64,000 bases of DNA from Rhodococcus erythropolis NBRC 15567 (GCF_001552595.1 NZ_BCRM01000005.1:186001-250000), one strand, 5' to 3'; counted from the stretch's first letter, positions 24,677 to 37,276 are shown. Numbers and translations are program-made. The notes: a model not told the origin generated them from the sequence alone.

Positions 24677-26869
24677 GTGCCGGATCCCTCGACTTACCGC
24701 CCCGCTACCGGAACCATTCCGGCTGCGCCGGGCGTCTACAAATTTCGCGATCCGCATGGTCGGGTCATTTACGTCGGAAAGGCGAAAAGCCTCCGTTCAC
24801 GTTTGAACTCGTACTTCGCGGACGTCACGACACTTCATCCCCGTACTCGGCAGATGGTGACCACCGCCGGCAGCGTTGAGTGGACCGTCGTCAGTACCGA
24901 AGTCGAAGCGCTTCAGCTCGAGTACAACTGGATCAAGGAATTCGATCCGCGGTTCAACGTGCGGTACCGCGACGACAAGACGTATCCGGTTCTCGCCGTG
25001 ACGCTCAACGAAGAGTTCCCGCGGCTGTTCGTCTACCGCGGTCCGCGGCGCAAGGGCGTCCGCTACTTCGGTCCCTACTCCCATGCCTGGGCCATCCGCG
25101 AAACACTCGATCTGCTGCTGCGAGTGTTTCCCGCACGAACGTGCTCGTCCGGAGTCTTCAAACGACACAACCAGATCGGCCGGCCGTGTCTGCTCGGCTA
25201 CATCGACAAGTGCTCGGCGCCCTGCGTCGGGCGAGTCAGCGCCGAGGAGCATCGTCAGATCGTCGAAGATTTCTGCGACTTCCTCGCCGGCCGCACGGAC
25301 AAGCTGGTCAAAGATCTCGAAAAGCGCATGCAGCAGGCTTCCGAGGACCTCGACTTCGAGACCGCGGCCCGTCTGCGTGACGATATCGGCGCTTTGCGCA
25401 AGGCGCTCGAGAAGCAGGCCGTCGTACTCGGTGACGGCACCGACGCCGATCTCGTCGCCTTTGCAACCGATGATCTCGAAGCCGCCGTTCAGGTGTTCCA
25501 CGTGCGCGGCGGACGCGTGCGGGGTCAGCGTGGATGGGTCGTGGAGAAGGCAGGCGATGCCATCGACTGGGCCGCACTCGACGCCGAGTCCGATCTGCCG
25601 ATCCTGGTCGAGCAGTTCCTCACCCAGTTCTACGGTGAGCAGGCGGCACTCGACCCGGGAGCGGGCTCCGAGGCCGGGATCAGCGCCGTTCCCAAGGAAG
25701 TTCTCGTGCCGGTACTGCCTGCCAACGCGACCGAGATCCAGGCGTGGCTGAGCAAGCTTCGGGGATCGCAAGTGCAACTGCGGGTTCCGCAACGCGGCGA
25801 CAAGAAGGACCTCGCCGAAACGGTCCAGCGAAACGCGAAAGAGGCTCTGGCGCAGCACAAGCTCAAGCGCGCCGGCGATTTCACCTCGCGTTCTGCGGCG
25901 CTTCAGGGCATCCAGGAAGCACTGGACCTGGACTCGGCTCCGCTACGAATCGAATGCATCGACATCAGTCACGTCCAGGGAACCGACGTCGTGGCGTCAC
26001 TGGTCGTGTTCGAAGACGGGCTCCCGCGTAAGTCGGACTACCGCCATTACGCGATCAAGGAAGCTGCCGGCGACGGTCATTCCGACGACGTGGCGAGTAT
26101 CGCAGAGATCACTCGCAGGCGGTTCCTCCGACACAACCGCGACCTGGGCATTCTCGCTGCGTCGGCGTCGACCATGGACGCGGACGGTGGGGATCTGGCT
26201 CCCGAAGCGGCGATCGACCCGGCGACGGGCCGGCCTCGGCGGTTCGCCTATCCACCCAATCTGTTCGTCGTGGACGGCGGCGCCCCTCAGGTCACGGCCG
26301 CAGCGGCGGTCCTCGACGAGCTGGGGGTCACCGACGTCGCGGTAGTCGGCTTGGCCAAGCGACTCGAAGAGGTATGGGTACCGGGGGAAGAAGATCCGGT
26401 CATCCTTCCCCGAACGAGCGAGTCGTTGTACCTCCTGCAACGCATCCGAGACGAAGCCCACCGCTTCGCGATCACGTTCCATCGCAGCAAGCGCTCGAGG
26501 CGGATGACGGCTTCGGCTCTGGACTCGGTCAAGGGGCTCGGTGAAACTCGCCGTACTGCTCTGGTGGCTCACTTCGGTTCCGTGGCGAAGCTGAAAACGG
26601 CAACTGTCGAGGAGATCATGCAGGTCCCCGGTATCGGTGAGACCACAGCCACAGCAGTTCTGGCCGCACTCGGCACGGATTCGGCTGCAACCGATGCGGG
26701 TGCTGAAGCTCGAGCGCTGCCAGCCGCGGTAGGGGATGATGAGCTGGACAAGGAATCCGAATCGTCTGTTACCTCTGCTGACGCGCCAAGCGCCGAATCC
26801 GGTAGCGGTGACGAGGGCTCCGAGTCGCGAGAATTGTCCATGCCGACGACGGGGCCGAGTGCACAGTGA
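24677..26869 (+). CDS. uvrC: Excinuclease ABC subunit C
   Basis: Dual-incision nuclease of nucleotide excision repair. 730 residues, longer than the usual 600-650. GIY-YIG domain at the N terminus ([28 protein letters not shown] cut by the usual Tyr and Arg), a Cys-rich patch ([20 protein letters not shown]), UVR helix hairpin (about 203-238), RNase H-like 5' nuclease ([27 protein letters not shown]) and tandem helix-hairpin-helix ([29 protein letters not shown]). The extra length is an acidic Ser/Glu tail after about residue 670 plus an insertion near 495-520. GTG start. Confidence 0.96.
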   Translation: MPDPSTYRPATGTIPAAPGVYKFRDPHGRVIYVGKAKSLRSRLNSYFADVTTLHPRTRQMVTTAGSVEWTVVSTEVEALQLEYNWIKEFDPRFNVRYRDDKTYPVLAVTLNEEFPRLFVYRGPRRKGVRYFGPYSHAWAIRETLDLLLRVFPARTCSSGVFKRHNQIGRPCLLGYIDKCSAPCVGRVSAEEHRQIVEDFCDFLAGRTDKLVKDLEKRMQQASEDLDFETAARLRDDIGALRKALEKQAVVLGDGTDADLVAFATDDLEAAVQVFHVRGGRVRGQRGWVVEKAGDAIDWAALDAESDLPILVEQFLTQFYGEQAALDPGAGSEAGISAVPKEVLVPVLPANATEIQAWLSKLRGSQVQLRVPQRGDKKDLAETVQRNAKEALAQHKLKRAGDFTSRSAALQGIQEALDLDSAPLRIECIDISHVQGTDVVASLVVFEDGLPRKSDYRHYAIKEAAGDGHSDDVASIAEITRRRFLRHNRDLGILAASASTMDADGGDLAPEAAIDPATGRPRRFAYPPNLFVVDGGAPQVTAAAAVLDELGVTDVAVVGLAKRLEEVWVPGEEDPVILPRTSESLYLLQRIRDEAHRFAITFHRSKRSRRMTASALDSVKGLGETRRTALVAHFGSVAKLKTATVEEIMQVPGIGETTATAVLAALGTDSAATDAGAEARALPAAVGDDELDKESESSVTSADAPSAESGSGDEGSESRELSMPTTGPSAQ

Positions 26870-27765
26870 CTACCGACAGCGCCAAAGACAGTCGAACGAT
26901 GGATTTCCTGCTGGTGACGGGATTGTCCGGAGCCGGTTTGAGTACCGCTGCCAAGGTGCTCGAAGACCTCGGCTGGTATGTCGCGGACAATTTGCCACCT
27001 GAGCTCATTTCCCGGATGGTCGGTCTGAGCTTGACCTCCGATCCGCCGGTCGATCGTCTCGCCGTCGTGATCGACGTGCGGAGTCGACTCTTCACCGGCG
27101 ATCTCGGGTGGGTGCTCACCGAACTCGAGGCGGAGCCGATCCACACTCGGGTGCTGTACCTCGAAGCGTCCGACGACGTGTTGATCCGACGGTTCGAACA
27201 GGTGCGCCGCAGTCATCCGTTGCAGAACGACGGCATCGACGGCACGTTGTCCGAAGGGATCGCAGCCGAGCGTCGGCAGTTGGCCGTGGTGAAGGCGGCC
27301 GCCGATCTGGTCATCGACACGTCGGCGCTGAAGGCACATCAGTTGCGTCAGAAGATCGAAACGGCGTTCGGGAACGATGCCAACCGCACGATGAAGGTGA
27401 CGGTCCAGTCGTTCGGATTCAAGTACGGCCTGCCGATGGACGCCGATCTCGTCTGTGACGTTCGATTCCTGCCCAATCCCCACTGGATCCCGGAACTTCG
27501 CCCGCACACCGGTCAGGATGCCGACGTCCGCGACTACGTGTTGTCCCGCGAGGGTGCGGAAGACTACCTAGACACCTACCGACATCTGGTCGATTTGACG
27601 ATCGCCGGATATCGGCGAGAAGGAAAGCGCTACATGACAATTGCGGTCGGGTGCACCGGCGGTAAGCACCGAAGCGTGGCCATGTCCGAAGCTCTCGCGA
27701 GGCGTTTGGGTTCCGAGGACGACATCTCGGTCAGCATCGTGCACCGGGATCTGGGGCGCGAATGA
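26866..27765 (+). CDS. rapZ: RapZ-family nucleotide-binding protein with altered Walker A
   Basis: 299 residues. In Escherichia RapZ is the GlmZ small-RNA adaptor; in actinobacteria the role is unclear, but the gene lies in the conserved uvrC-rapZ-yvcK-whiA cluster. The N-terminal P-loop normally GxSGxGKS reads [14 protein letters not shown], with Leu25 where the lysine should be; mycobacterial homologues also lack it as I recall. Conserved [27 protein letters not shown] and the C-terminal [17 protein letters not shown] are intact. GTGA overlap with uvrC, ATGA with yvcK. Confidence 0.93.
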   Translation: MTTDSAKDSRTMDFLLVTGLSGAGLSTAAKVLEDLGWYVADNLPPELISRMVGLSLTSDPPVDRLAVVIDVRSRLFTGDLGWVLTELEAEPIHTRVLYLEASDDVLIRRFEQVRRSHPLQNDGIDGTLSEGIAAERRQLAVVKAAADLVIDTSALKAHQLRQKIETAFGNDANRTMKVTVQSFGFKYGLPMDADLVCDVRFLPNPHWIPELRPHTGQDADVRDYVLSREGAEDYLDTYRHLVDLTIAGYRREGKRYMTIAVGCTGGKHRSVAMSEALARRLGSEDDISVSIVHRDLGRE

Positions 27766-28826
27766 GTGAACCGACACATAGCTCGCGGGAGACGCCAGAT
27801 GGGCCGGCCATCGTCGCGCTCGGCGGCGGGCACGGATTGTTCGCCACGCTCCAGGCCGTCAGACGCCTGACGGTCGACGTCACCGCAGTGGTCACGGTCG
27901 CCGACGACGGTGGTTCGTCGGGCCGGCTGCGCGCCGAACTCGGCGTCATCCCGCCCGGTGACCTCCGGATGGCGCTCGCGGCTCTCGCGTCGGACGAACC
28001 CGAGATAGTCGACTGGACTCGGACCATTCAGCATCGCTTCGGCGGTGTCGGCGCACTTGCCGGGCACTCGGTGGGCAATCTCATCCTGGCCGGACTCACC
28101 GAGGTGCTCGGCGATCCGGTCGTCGCGCTCGACGAGATGGCGCGACTGCTGCGAATCCGTGGCCGCGTGCTGCCGATGTCGCCGATCGCGCTCGAGATCG
28201 AAGCCGACGTTCAAGGACTCGAAGAGGACCCACGCGTCAGCCGCTGCATTCGTGGACAGGTCGCCGTCGCGACCACGCCGGGCAAGGTTCGGCGTGTGAG
28301 ACTGCTCCCGTCCAATCCGCCCGCGTGTCCCGAGGCTGTGACTGCGATCGATCGTGCCGATCTCGTGGTTCTCGGCCCGGGATCGTGGTTCTCGAGCGTG
28401 ATCCCGCACGTACTGGTACCCGAACTTGTCGAATCACTGTCGTCGACGAATGCTCGAAAGGTGCTGGTGCTCAATCTCGCACCTGAGCCGGGGGAGACCG
28501 CCGGATTCTCCGCAGAGCGTCACCTGCACGTACTCTCCCAACACGTGCCCGATTTTCGGGTCGACTACGTGGTGGTCGACTCGGCGTCGGTACCGGCCGG
28601 GCGTGAACGTGAACATCTGCAGCGTGCGGCGGATCAATTTTCAGCCGAAGTCAGGTACGCGGATGTCGCGGACACCTCACCGGGCGCAGCGCATGTACAC
28701 GATCCGGCAAAACTGGCCGATGTACTGGCTGAACTGTCGAGCAGTGCGGCAGTAGGGGATTCGACACAGTCTTCCCTGCAAGAACAGCAATCCGAAGAAC
28801 AGAGGGAGAACGCTTCGTGGCAATGA
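27762..28826 (+). CDS. yvcK: YvcK/CofD-like gluconeogenesis factor
   Basis: 354 residues of the YvcK (CofD-like) family, which binds UDP-sugars and supports cell-wall precursor balance; in mycobacteria the homologue CuvA is linked to polar wall growth. N-terminal [18 protein letters not shown] and [24 protein letters not shown] are the nucleotide-binding signatures; [12 protein letters not shown] and [18 protein letters not shown] follow. The tail (about 325-354) is Ser/Gln/Glu-rich and disordered. Overlaps rapZ by 4 nt and whiA by up to 10 nt. Confidence 0.93.
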   Translation: MSEPTHSSRETPDGPAIVALGGGHGLFATLQAVRRLTVDVTAVVTVADDGGSSGRLRAELGVIPPGDLRMALAALASDEPEIVDWTRTIQHRFGGVGALAGHSVGNLILAGLTEVLGDPVVALDEMARLLRIRGRVLPMSPIALEIEADVQGLEEDPRVSRCIRGQVAVATTPGKVRRVRLLPSNPPACPEAVTAIDRADLVVLGPGSWFSSVIPHVLVPELVESLSSTNARKVLVLNLAPEPGETAGFSAERHLHVLSQHVPDFRVDYVVVDSASVPAGREREHLQRAADQFSAEVRYADVADTSPGAAHVHDPAKLADVLAELSSSAAVGDSTQSSLQEQQSEEQRENASWQ

Positions 28827-29800
28827 CAGCGGAGGTCAAGGACGAACTGAGCCGGTTAGTGGTGACTCAGGTCAGCTGCCGCAAGGCAGAGGTCTCCGCG
28901 TTGCTGCGCTTTGCCGGTGGGCTCCACATCGTCGGCGGCCGGGTGGTCGTCGAAGCAGAGGTGGATCTGGGCTCCACGGCGCGACGTCTGCGCCGGGAGA
29001 TATTCGACCTGTTCACCTACAGTGCCGATGTTCACGTACTCAGTGCGGGCGGGCTTCGAAAATCCGCTCGCTACATCGTGCGTGTGGCGAAGGAGGGTGA
29101 GGCCCTCGCGCGCCAGACGGGACTGCTCGATCTTCGCGGGCGCCCGGTTCGCGGCTTGCCTGCGCAGGTCGTCGGCGGAAGCGTCGGCGACGCCGAAGCA
29201 GCTTGGCGCGGTGCGTTCCTCGCGCACGGTTCCCTGACCGAACCCGGCCGTTCGTCGGCGCTCGAAGTGAGCTGCCCCGGCCCGGAAGCTGCACTGGCAT
29301 TGGTCGGAGCTGCGCGGCGTCTGGGGATCTCGGCGAAGGCACGTGAGGTTCGCGGAACGGATCGTGTGGTGATCCGCGACGGTGAGGCCATCGGCGATCT
29401 CCTGACCCGAATGGGAGCCCAGGACACACGCCTGGTGTGGGAGGAGCGACGGATGCGACGCGAGGTCCGCGCCACCGCCAATCGTCTCGCCAATTTCGAC
29501 GACGCAAACCTGCGACGCTCTGCTCGCGCTGCCGTTGCGGCTGCTGCGCGCGTCGAGCGTGCGTTGGAGATCCTCGGCGAGGACGTGCCCGATCACCTCG
29601 CGGCGGCGGGCGCACTGCGCGTTGAGCATCGGCAGGCGTCCCTCGAAGAACTCGGCCAGTTGGCCGACCCGCCGATGACCAAGGACGCCGTTGCCGGACG
29701 TATCCGTCGCCTGCTGTCCATGGCTGATCGCAAGGCGAAGGAAACGGGCATACCCGACACCGAATCCGCAGTGAATGTGGAGCTACTCGAAGAGGGGTGA
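28817..29800 (+). CDS. whiA: WhiA sporulation/cell-division transcription factor
   Basis: 327 residues. GTG 28817 has GGGAG eight bases upstream; ATG 28823, two codons later, is the alternative. N-terminal LAGLIDADG-like domain of homing-endonuclease origin ([17 protein letters not shown] to about 200) and a C-terminal helix-turn-helix ([19 protein letters not shown]). In Streptomyces WhiA with WhiB controls septation; in non-sporulating actinobacteria it likely tunes division genes. Position after yvcK is conserved from Bacillus to actinobacteria. Confidence 0.96.
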   Translation: MAMTAEVKDELSRLVVTQVSCRKAEVSALLRFAGGLHIVGGRVVVEAEVDLGSTARRLRREIFDLFTYSADVHVLSAGGLRKSARYIVRVAKEGEALARQTGLLDLRGRPVRGLPAQVVGGSVGDAEAAWRGAFLAHGSLTEPGRSSALEVSCPGPEAALALVGAARRLGISAKAREVRGTDRVVIRDGEAIGDLLTRMGAQDTRLVWEERRMRREVRATANRLANFDDANLRRSARAAVAAAARVERALEILGEDVPDHLAAAGALRVEHRQASLEELGQLADPPMTKDAVAGRIRRLLSMADRKAKETGIPDTESAVNVELLEEG

Positions 29801-29856
29801 CCTGCCCTCCGTCAGGGTGGGCTGCGCACGTTCGGGCCACGCGCATTAGGGTATGA

Positions 29857-30978
<1,122 letters not shown>

Positions 30979-30995
30979 GCGGAGTTTCGATAACA

Positions 30996-32207
30996 GTGGC
31001 AGTTCAGACGCTGAAGGATCTGCTGGACGCTGGGGTCGAGGGGCGCACCGTACTGGTGCGTTCCGACCTCAACGTCCCGTTGGATGGCGGAGAAATCACG
31101 GACCCGGGCCGCATCGTCGCGTCCGCTCCCACCCTGCGGGCACTTGCCGAGGGTGGAGCGAAGGTCATCGTGACCGCGCACCTCGGGCGCCCCGACGGTC
31201 AGCCCGATCCCAAGTTCTCCCTCGCACCGGTTGCCGCGAAGTTGGCCGAAATCCTCGGTCGCAACGTGCAACTCGCCGGTGACGTCGTGGGACAGGACGC
31301 GCTGGCTCGTTCCGAAGGACTCACCGATGGTGACGTCCTGATGCTCGAGAACATCCGTTTCGACCCTCGCGAGACCAGCAAGGACGAAGCCGAGCGGGTC
31401 AAGCTCGCCAAGGCTCTCGTCGAGCTGGTCGGTGACGACGGCGCATTCGTCTCCGACGGATTCGGTGTTGTTCACCGTAAGCAGGCGTCGGTCTTCGACG
31501 TCGCGAAGCTGCTCCCGCATTACGCCGGTTACCTGGTCGGAGCCGAGGTCGAGGTGCTCGCCAAGCTCACGCAGGACGCTGCGCGTCCGTACGCGGTGGT
31601 GCTCGGTGGCTCCAAGGTCTCGGACAAGCTGGCCGTCATCGAGGCACTGGCACCGAAGGTCGACACTCTGGTGATCGGCGGCGGAATGTTCTACACGTTC
31701 CTCGCGGCTCAGGGTGTCTCCGTGGGCAATTCGCTGTGCGAAGAGTCCATGATCGAGACCTGCAAGGGTCTCCTCGACCGGTACGCCGACGTCATCCACA
31801 TCCCTCAGGATGTTGTCGTCGCGGACTCCTTCTCGGCCGATGCCGAGTCGAAGATCGTTCCGTTCGACAAGATTCCCGACGGTTGGATGGGGCTGGACAT
31901 CGGACCGGAGTCGGTCAAGCGCTTTGCCGCGATCCTGACCGGAGCCAAGACGGTGTTCTGGAACGGCCCGATGGGCGTGTTCGAGTTCCCGAAGTTCGAG
32001 GCAGGCACCCGCGGTGTCGCCGAAGCGATCGTGGAGGCAACCGAGAAGGGCGCCTTCAGCGTCGTCGGCGGCGGCGACTCTGCAGCAGCCGTTCGTCAGC
32101 TCGGTATCCCGGACGAGGGCTTCTCGCACATTTCCACCGGTGGTGGCGCTTCCCTCGAGTACCTCGAGGGCAAAGAGCTGCCTGGCATCGCAGTACTGGA
32201 AGGCTGA
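30996..32207 (+). CDS. pgk: Phosphoglycerate kinase
   Basis: Transfers phosphate from 1,3-bisphosphoglycerate to ADP. 403 residues from GTG 30996 (GGAG upstream), 17 nt after gap. N-domain [16 protein letters not shown] and [18 protein letters not shown] site in the C domain [16 protein letters not shown] and [15 protein letters not shown]; the hinge [13 protein letters not shown] and terminal [18 protein letters not shown] are intact. Confidence 0.98.
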   Translation: MAVQTLKDLLDAGVEGRTVLVRSDLNVPLDGGEITDPGRIVASAPTLRALAEGGAKVIVTAHLGRPDGQPDPKFSLAPVAAKLAEILGRNVQLAGDVVGQDALARSEGLTDGDVLMLENIRFDPRETSKDEAERVKLAKALVELVGDDGAFVSDGFGVVHRKQASVFDVAKLLPHYAGYLVGAEVEVLAKLTQDAARPYAVVLGGSKVSDKLAVIEALAPKVDTLVIGGGMFYTFLAAQGVSVGNSLCEESMIETCKGLLDRYADVIHIPQDVVVADSFSADAESKIVPFDKIPDGWMGLDIGPESVKRFAAILTGAKTVFWNGPMGVFEFPKFEAGTRGVAEAIVEATEKGAFSVVGGGDSAAAVRQLGIPDEGFSHISTGGGASLEYLEGKELPGIAVLEG

Positions 32208-32213
32208 TCCGAC

Positions 32214-32999
32214 ATGGCACGTAAGCCGTTGATCGCCGGCAACTGGAAGATGAATCTGAACCACCTCGAGGCTATCGCCCTGGTGCAGAAGATCGCTTTC
32301 TCCTTGCCTGCGAAGTACTTCGACAAAGTGGACGTCACGGTCATCCCGCCGTTCACCGACATCCGTAGCGTCCAGACGCTGATCGAGGGCGACAAGCTCC
32401 TCCTCACGTACGGCGCGCAGGATGTCTCGGCTCAGGACTCGGGTGCGTTCACGGGCGAGATCAGCGGCTCCATGCTGGCCAAGCTCGGATGCACCTTCGT
32501 CGTGGTCGGCCACTCGGAGCGTCGCACCCTTCACGGTGAGACCAACGAGACCGTCCTCGCCAAGACCAAGGCCGCTCTCAAGAACGGCCTCACGCCGATC
32601 GTGTGCATCGGTGAAGGCCTCGAGATCCGCGAAGCGGGCGATCACGTTGCCTACAACGTCGACCAGCTCAAGGGTTCATTGGCGGGCCTGAGCGCGGAGG
32701 AGATCTCCAAGATCGTCATCGCGTACGAACCTGTCTGGGCCATCGGCACCGGCCGGGTCGCTTCTGCCGCCGATGCACAGGAAGTGTGCGCTGCGGTACG
32801 AGCAACAGTTGCCGAACTTGCCGACGCCGAGGTCGCAGCCGGCGTTCGCGTTCTGTACGGCGGCAGCGTCAGCTCCAAGAACGTCGGAGAGATCGTCGGC
32901 CAGACCGACGTCGACGGCGCTCTGGTCGGCGGCGCGTCGCTCAAGGCTGACGAGTTCGCGACACTGTCTGCGATCGCTGCAGGCGGTCCACTCCCGTGA
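32214..32999 (+). CDS. tpiA: Triosephosphate isomerase
   Basis: Interconverts dihydroxyacetone-P and glyceraldehyde-3-P. 261-residue TIM barrel: GNWKMNLNH with the substrate lysine, VVVGHSERR with His100, [15 protein letters not shown] with the catalytic Glu172 and flexible loop, and [10 protein letters not shown] at the phosphate site. Six bases after pgk. The operon is closed by the strong terminator at 33070-33112. Confidence 0.98.
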   Translation: MARKPLIAGNWKMNLNHLEAIALVQKIAFSLPAKYFDKVDVTVIPPFTDIRSVQTLIEGDKLLLTYGAQDVSAQDSGAFTGEISGSMLAKLGCTFVVVGHSERRTLHGETNETVLAKTKAALKNGLTPIVCIGEGLEIREAGDHVAYNVDQLKGSLAGLSAEEISKIVIAYEPVWAIGTGRVASAADAQEVCAAVRATVAELADAEVAAGVRVLYGGSVSSKNVGEIVGQTDVDGALVGGASLKADEFATLSAIAAGGPLP

Positions 33000-33025
33000 T
33001 GTGATCGGGTAGTGAGCTGGAAACT

Positions 33026-33070
33026 GCAGGACACTGTCACTGCATGACACTGAGCTGTATGACACTGAAC
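33026..33070 (+). repeat. Short tandem repeats between tpiA and its terminator
   Basis: TGCATGACACTGAGC (33041-33055) and TGTATGACACTGAAC (33056-33070) are adjacent 15-bp copies with two differences, and a third related GACACT unit lies at 33030. They sit directly against the terminator stem. Confidence 0.7.
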
Positions 33071-33112
33071 TGCGGGCGTGTGACCGAGTAGGTCACACGC
33101 CCGCAGTTTTTT
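33070..33112 (+). terminator. Rho-independent terminator of the gap-pgk-tpiA operon
   Basis: Perfect 16-bp stem (33070-33085 with 33091-33106), GAGTA loop, followed by six T residues (33107-33112). The strongest classical terminator in the window; it may also help the opposing phosphatase gene. Confidence 0.93.
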
Positions 33113-33124
33113 GATTCGCCGGAT

Positions 33125-33925
33125 TCAGCTCACGAGTTTGGTTTCCAAAGCGCCGACGAGTTCGGGAGCAAGGTCCAACCCGGTGGTCAGATAGTTCTCG
33201 ACGGTCCCGTAGTGGTGCTCCACCTGCTCGAAGGCAGCGCCCAGGTAACTTGCGTCGACGGACAGCAGCAACCGGATCACCTCGCCCTTGTCTGCATCTG
33301 TGGCGGCGGCGATCGTTGCGACCGTCGCATCGATGTACTCGGCCGAGTACGTATTCGTGAGCAGGTAGTCCGCCATGATCGTTTCGCGCGGTACACCTGC
33401 GAGTGTCTGCAGTAGTGCTGCTGCCCAGCCTGTTCGGTCCTTGCCTGCCGTGCAGTGGAAGAGTTGCGGCCCGGCGGTAGTGGCCAGGGCGGCGAACAAC
33501 TGCGAGAATCCGCTGCGAGTGACGGGGTCTGCGACAAAGCTGCGATTGATGTTCTGCATGAAAGCTGTTGCAGCGTCCGCTGTTCGGAGAGCCATCGCTT
33601 CGGCGTGGATGTTGCCGGACAGGATGGGAATGTGGGCGTACATCGCCGGCGTAGGCACGGTGTCGGGAGTTTCGTTCGCTTCGGTTTCGGAGCGCACGTC
33701 GTAGACGGCGGTCAGCCCCAGCGATTCCACGATTGCAAGATCCTCAGGCGAGGGCGTCAGCACGTTTGCGCGGTAGAAAACTCCGCGGCTCATCGCCTGT
33801 CCGCTGGTCGTGACGTACCCGGGGCCGGCCACGTCGCGGAAGTTGTGAATCGAAGCCAGACGTGGTGTGTCAGGCAAGGGTATGTCGGGCAGGGCAGTGT
33901 CGGGCAGGGCAGTGTCGGAAAGCAT
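33125..33925 (-). CDS. Tyrosine/lipid phosphatase, MptpB-like
   Basis: 266 residues from ATG 33925 with AAAGG upstream; a TTG eleven codons earlier is less likely. The P-loop HCTAGKDRTG with nucleophile Cys158 matches the PtpB-type family (Y-phosphatase 3), which dephosphorylates phosphotyrosine, phosphoserine and phosphoinositides. IHNFRDVAG near the N terminus and YDVRSETEANETPD, where Asp contacts substrate, are typical. No signal peptide is evident; MptpB is nevertheless exported by M. tuberculosis. The first 20 residues contain pentapeptide repeats DTALP-DTALP-DIPLP from a 15-bp tandem duplication. Confidence 0.88.
   Translation of the reverse strand: MLSDTALPDTALPDIPLPDTPRLASIHNFRDVAGPGYVTTSGQAMSRGVFYRANVLTPSPEDLAIVESLGLTAVYDVRSETEANETPDTVPTPAMYAHIPILSGNIHAEAMALRTADAATAFMQNINRSFVADPVTRSGFSQLFAALATTAGPQLFHCTAGKDRTGWAAALLQTLAGVPRETIMADYLLTNTYSAEYIDATVATIAAATDADKGEVIRLLLSVDASYLGAAFEQVEHHYGTVENYLTTGLDLAPELVGALETKLVS
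33868..33918 (-). repeat. 15-bp tandem repeat in the phosphatase N terminus
   Basis: Two identical units of tgtcgggcagggcag (plus-strand reading, 33883-33897 and 33898-33912), a diverged copy at 33868-33882 and a partial unit after. They encode DTALP/DIPLP repeats just after the start codon. Confidence 0.85.
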
Positions 33926-34134
33926 GGAGCCGGCCTTTCGGAGGTAGAGTCGCGTCAACTGAAAAACTACTGAATCGGTATCTCGACAGTGTGATCGATG
34001 CCACTGACCAAGAGTCGTGCCTGGCCGGGTGCAAAGTCATGTGCGAGGCGGGTATGTGGTCAGGCTATCTGTGCGCGCCTGTATGGTGTTATCGGTTGTA
34101 GTTGTCCCTATTGGATTGGTGGACGTAGACAGAC

Positions 34135-34368
34135 ATGAAACTGTTCCTGGATATCCTGCTGGTCATCACCAGCTTGCTCCTCATCGCCTTGGTGCTCCTG
34201 CACCGCGGTAAGGGCGGCGGTTTGTCGAGTCTGTTCGGTGGCGGTGTCCAGTCCAGCCTGTCCGGATCGACTGTTGTCGAGAAGAACCTCGACCGGTTGA
34301 CGGTCTTCACCGCGTTGATCTGGCTCATTTCGATCGTCGGCATCGGCCTGGAGATCAAGTTCGCCTGA
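34135..34368 (+). CDS. secG: SecG protein-export membrane subunit
   Basis: 77 residues with two membrane helices (about 3-22 and 53-74) flanking the conserved loop LLHRGKGGGLSSLFGGG and the VEKNLDRLTVFTALIW start of the second helix. SecG aids SecYE-dependent preprotein translocation. Location after tpiA is a conserved actinobacterial order. It is followed by a terminator at 34423-34447. Confidence 0.96.
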   Translation: MKLFLDILLVITSLLLIALVLLHRGKGGGLSSLFGGGVQSSLSGSTVVEKNLDRLTVFTALIWLISIVGIGLEIKFA

Positions 34369-34422
34369 TTCTCGGCTCATGACTTGCAGCCGGTAGTTTT
34401 TCACACACGAATTTCAGACACG

Positions 34423-34455
34423 GAACCCCGCCTATCGAGCGGGGTTCTTTGTTTC
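34423..34455 (+). terminator. Rho-independent terminator after secG
   Basis: GAACCCCGC (34423-34431) pairs with GCGGGGTTC (34439-34447) around a 7-nt loop, followed by TTTGTTTC. It ends only 16 nt before the ppc start, so ppc must have its promoter inside or just after this hairpin, or depend on read-through. Confidence 0.85.
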
Positions 34456-34471
34456 GGTCGATAATTGAGTG

Positions 34472-37246
34472 ATGACTGAAACCGCGTCGCATCGAGAAAC
34501 ACCGCGAGAGGCCACCGAGCCGCTGCGCGAAGACATCCGGCTTCTCGGCGGAATACTCGGACAAATAGTGCGAGAGCAAGCCGGCGACAATGTTTTCGAT
34601 CTGGTCGAGCGAGCCCGTGTCGAGTCGTTCCGAGTCCGTCGGTCGGAGATCGACCGCGCCGAACTGGTGTCGCTGTTCGCCGAAATCAGTACGGACGACG
34701 CCATTCCCGTCATTCGTGCGTTCAGTCACTTCGCGCTGCTCGCCAACCTGGCCGAGGACATCCACCGCGAGCGTCGACGGGCCATCCACGTCAACGCGGG
34801 TGAACCGCCCCGCGACAGCACTCTCGCCGCCACGTACACCAAACTCGATGCAGCCGATATCGATTCGGCTACCGTCGAAGAAGCGCTGCGGGGCGCCCTG
34901 GTCTCGCCCGTCATCACCGCTCACCCGACGGAGACTCGACGCCGCACGGTGTTCGAGACGCAGAGTCGGATCACCGAGTTGATGCGATACCGCGAGCGCA
35001 CGGCGCTGAGCGTCGCAGAAACCGCTGATGTCGATCTGCAATTGCGCCGTCAGATTCTGACCCTGTGGCAGACGGCTCTGATCCGGCTCAGCCGCCTCCG
35101 TATCCAGGATGAAATCGAGGTAGGCCTGCGCTACTACGACGCGGCGTTGTTCGAGGTGATTCCGAAGATCAATGCCGAGGTCCGCAAAGCTCTGCGCACG
35201 CGTTGGCCGGACGCCGGGCTCCTGCCGGAACCGATCCTGAGGCCGGGTTCGTGGATTGGCGGTGACCGGGACGGCAATCCGTACGTGACCGGCGAAATCG
35301 TCCAGCGCGCCACGTCGCGCGCTGCGGCGACTGCTCTCGAGCATCATCTCGAGGAACTCGAACATCTAGAGCGTGAACTGTCGATGTCGGCGCGGCTGGT
35401 GTCCGTCACGCCCGAACTCGATCTGCTGGCGTCTACCTCTGGCGACGATTCTGCATTCCGGGCCGACGAGCCGTACCGTCGTGCGATTCGCGGTATCCGC
35501 GGGCGATTGAGCGCAACCGCACTGACGGTACTGGGGGAGTTGCCCGCCCACGGTGCTGATGAAGGTCTCGAGGCGTACACCGACCCGGCACAACTGCAGC
35601 GGGATCTCGGAATCATCGACACCTCGTTGCGTCGTTTCGGCGACGAGACCATCGCCGACGATCGACTCGATCGGCTCCGAGAAGCGGTGGAGGTGTTCGG
35701 CTTTCACCTGTCCGGTCTGGACATGCGGCAGAACTCCGAGGTACACGAAAGCGTCGTCGCAGAACTTCTGGCGTGGGCCGGAGTTCACCCGGACTACACG
35801 TCCTTGCCGGAAGCCGATCGAGTCGAACTGCTGTCGGCCGAGTTGACGACGCGGCGACCACTGACTTCGCCGGACGCCGAGTTCAGCGAATTGACCACCA
35901 AGGAACTGGCCATCATGGCGGCCGGCGCCAAGGCAGTGCGGGTTCTCGGAGCGGGCGCAGTACCCAACTACATCATCAGCATGTGTACCTCGGTCAGCGA
36001 CATGCTCGAAGCTGCGGTGCTGCTCAAAGAGGTTGGAGTGCTCGATCCGGGCGTCGATAGCGAGCCCTCCTGCCCGATCGGAATCGTCCCGTTGTTCGAG
36101 ACGATCGAGGATCTGCAGGGCGGCGCCGACACATTGCTGGCGACGCTCGACATCCCGATCTATCGTGCGATCGTCCGTTCTCGTGGTGACAGTCAGGAAG
36201 TGATGCTCGGGTACTCCGACTCGAACAAGGACGGCGGGTACTTGGCCGCCAACTGGGCGCTGTACCGTGCCGAACTCGACCTCGTCGATGCCGCGCGTAA
36301 GAGCGGAATCAGGTTGAGGCTCTTCCACGGCCGCGGCGGAACCGTCGGACGTGGCGGCGGACCGAGCTACGAAGCGATTCTCGCGCAGCCCCCCGGCGCA
36401 GTCGCTGGTTCTCTGCGAATCACCGAGCAGGGTGAGGTGATTGCGGCCAAGTACGCCGAACCGCGTCTGGCGCACCGCAACCTCGAAACACTCATCGCCG
36501 CGACTATCGAGTCGACGTTGCTCGACGTCGAAGGTCTTGGCAGCGACGCAGATGCGGCCTACGCGGTGTTGGACGAGTTGGCGGCACTCGCCCGCACCGC
36601 GTACAGCGAATTGGTGCACGACACACCAGGATTCGTGCAATACTTCGAAGCGTCGACACCGGTCGCCGAGATCGGAGCACTCAACATCGGCTCTCGTCCG
36701 GCCTCTCGCAAGCAGACCAAGGCGATTTCCGATCTGCGTGCCATTCCCTGGGTGCTCTCGTGGAGTCAGTCTCGCGTGATGCTTCCGGGTTGGTACGGAA
36801 CCGGCGCCGCGTTCGAAAGATGGATAGACGGAGACGACACTCGGCTTGCCACGTTGACGGCCCTGTACGAGAAGTGGCCGTTCTTCCGAACCGTGCTCTC
36901 GAACATGGCCATGGTGATGTCGAAGTCTGATCTCGGTTTGGCGGCCCGCTACGCGGACCTCGTGCCCGACGCCGAACTGCGCGATCGAGTCTTCGGAATG
37001 ATCACCGACGAGCACGAACGCACAATTCGCATGTACAAGGCAATCACAGGCAACGAGAACCTCTTTGCCGACAACTCGGGCCTCGAGCGTTCGGTTCACA
37101 ACCGGTTCCCGTACCTCGAACCACTCAACCATCTACAGGTCGAGCTGATCCGTCGGTACCGTTCCGGCGACGAGAGCGATCAGGTGCGTCGGGGTATCCA
37201 GCTGACGATGAACGGCCTGGCCACTGCGCTTCGTAACAGTGGCTAG
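34472..37246 (+). CDS. ppc: Phosphoenolpyruvate carboxylase
   Basis: Carboxylates PEP with bicarbonate to oxaloacetate, the main anaplerotic reaction. 924 residues, full length. Catalytic motifs: [16 protein letters not shown] (His), [13 protein letters not shown] (Lys) and [15 protein letters not shown] (Gly-rich loop). The C terminus ends [13 protein letters not shown]; the family's terminal NTG is replaced by NSG. GTG 34469 immediately before is an alternative start. M. tuberculosis lacks this enzyme as I recall, so the position next to secG is a variable one. Confidence 0.97.
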   Translation: MTETASHRETPREATEPLREDIRLLGGILGQIVREQAGDNVFDLVERARVESFRVRRSEIDRAELVSLFAEISTDDAIPVIRAFSHFALLANLAEDIHRERRRAIHVNAGEPPRDSTLAATYTKLDAADIDSATVEEALRGALVSPVITAHPTETRRRTVFETQSRITELMRYRERTALSVAETADVDLQLRRQILTLWQTALIRLSRLRIQDEIEVGLRYYDAALFEVIPKINAEVRKALRTRWPDAGLLPEPILRPGSWIGGDRDGNPYVTGEIVQRATSRAAATALEHHLEELEHLERELSMSARLVSVTPELDLLASTSGDDSAFRADEPYRRAIRGIRGRLSATALTVLGELPAHGADEGLEAYTDPAQLQRDLGIIDTSLRRFGDETIADDRLDRLREAVEVFGFHLSGLDMRQNSEVHESVVAELLAWAGVHPDYTSLPEADRVELLSAELTTRRPLTSPDAEFSELTTKELAIMAAGAKAVRVLGAGAVPNYIISMCTSVSDMLEAAVLLKEVGVLDPGVDSEPSCPIGIVPLFETIEDLQGGADTLLATLDIPIYRAIVRSRGDSQEVMLGYSDSNKDGGYLAANWALYRAELDLVDAARKSGIRLRLFHGRGGTVGRGGGPSYEAILAQPPGAVAGSLRITEQGEVIAAKYAEPRLAHRNLETLIAATIESTLLDVEGLGSDADAAYAVLDELAALARTAYSELVHDTPGFVQYFEASTPVAEIGALNIGSRPASRKQTKAISDLRAIPWVLSWSQSRVMLPGWYGTGAAFERWIDGDDTRLATLTALYEKWPFFRTVLSNMAMVMSKSDLGLAARYADLVPDAELRDRVFGMITDEHERTIRMYKAITGNENLFADNSGLERSVHNRFPYLEPLNHLQVELIRRYRSGDESDQVRRGIQLTMNGLATALRNSG

Positions 37247-37276
37247 GTAACAGCGGCTGGTTCTGCAGGTTTACCA

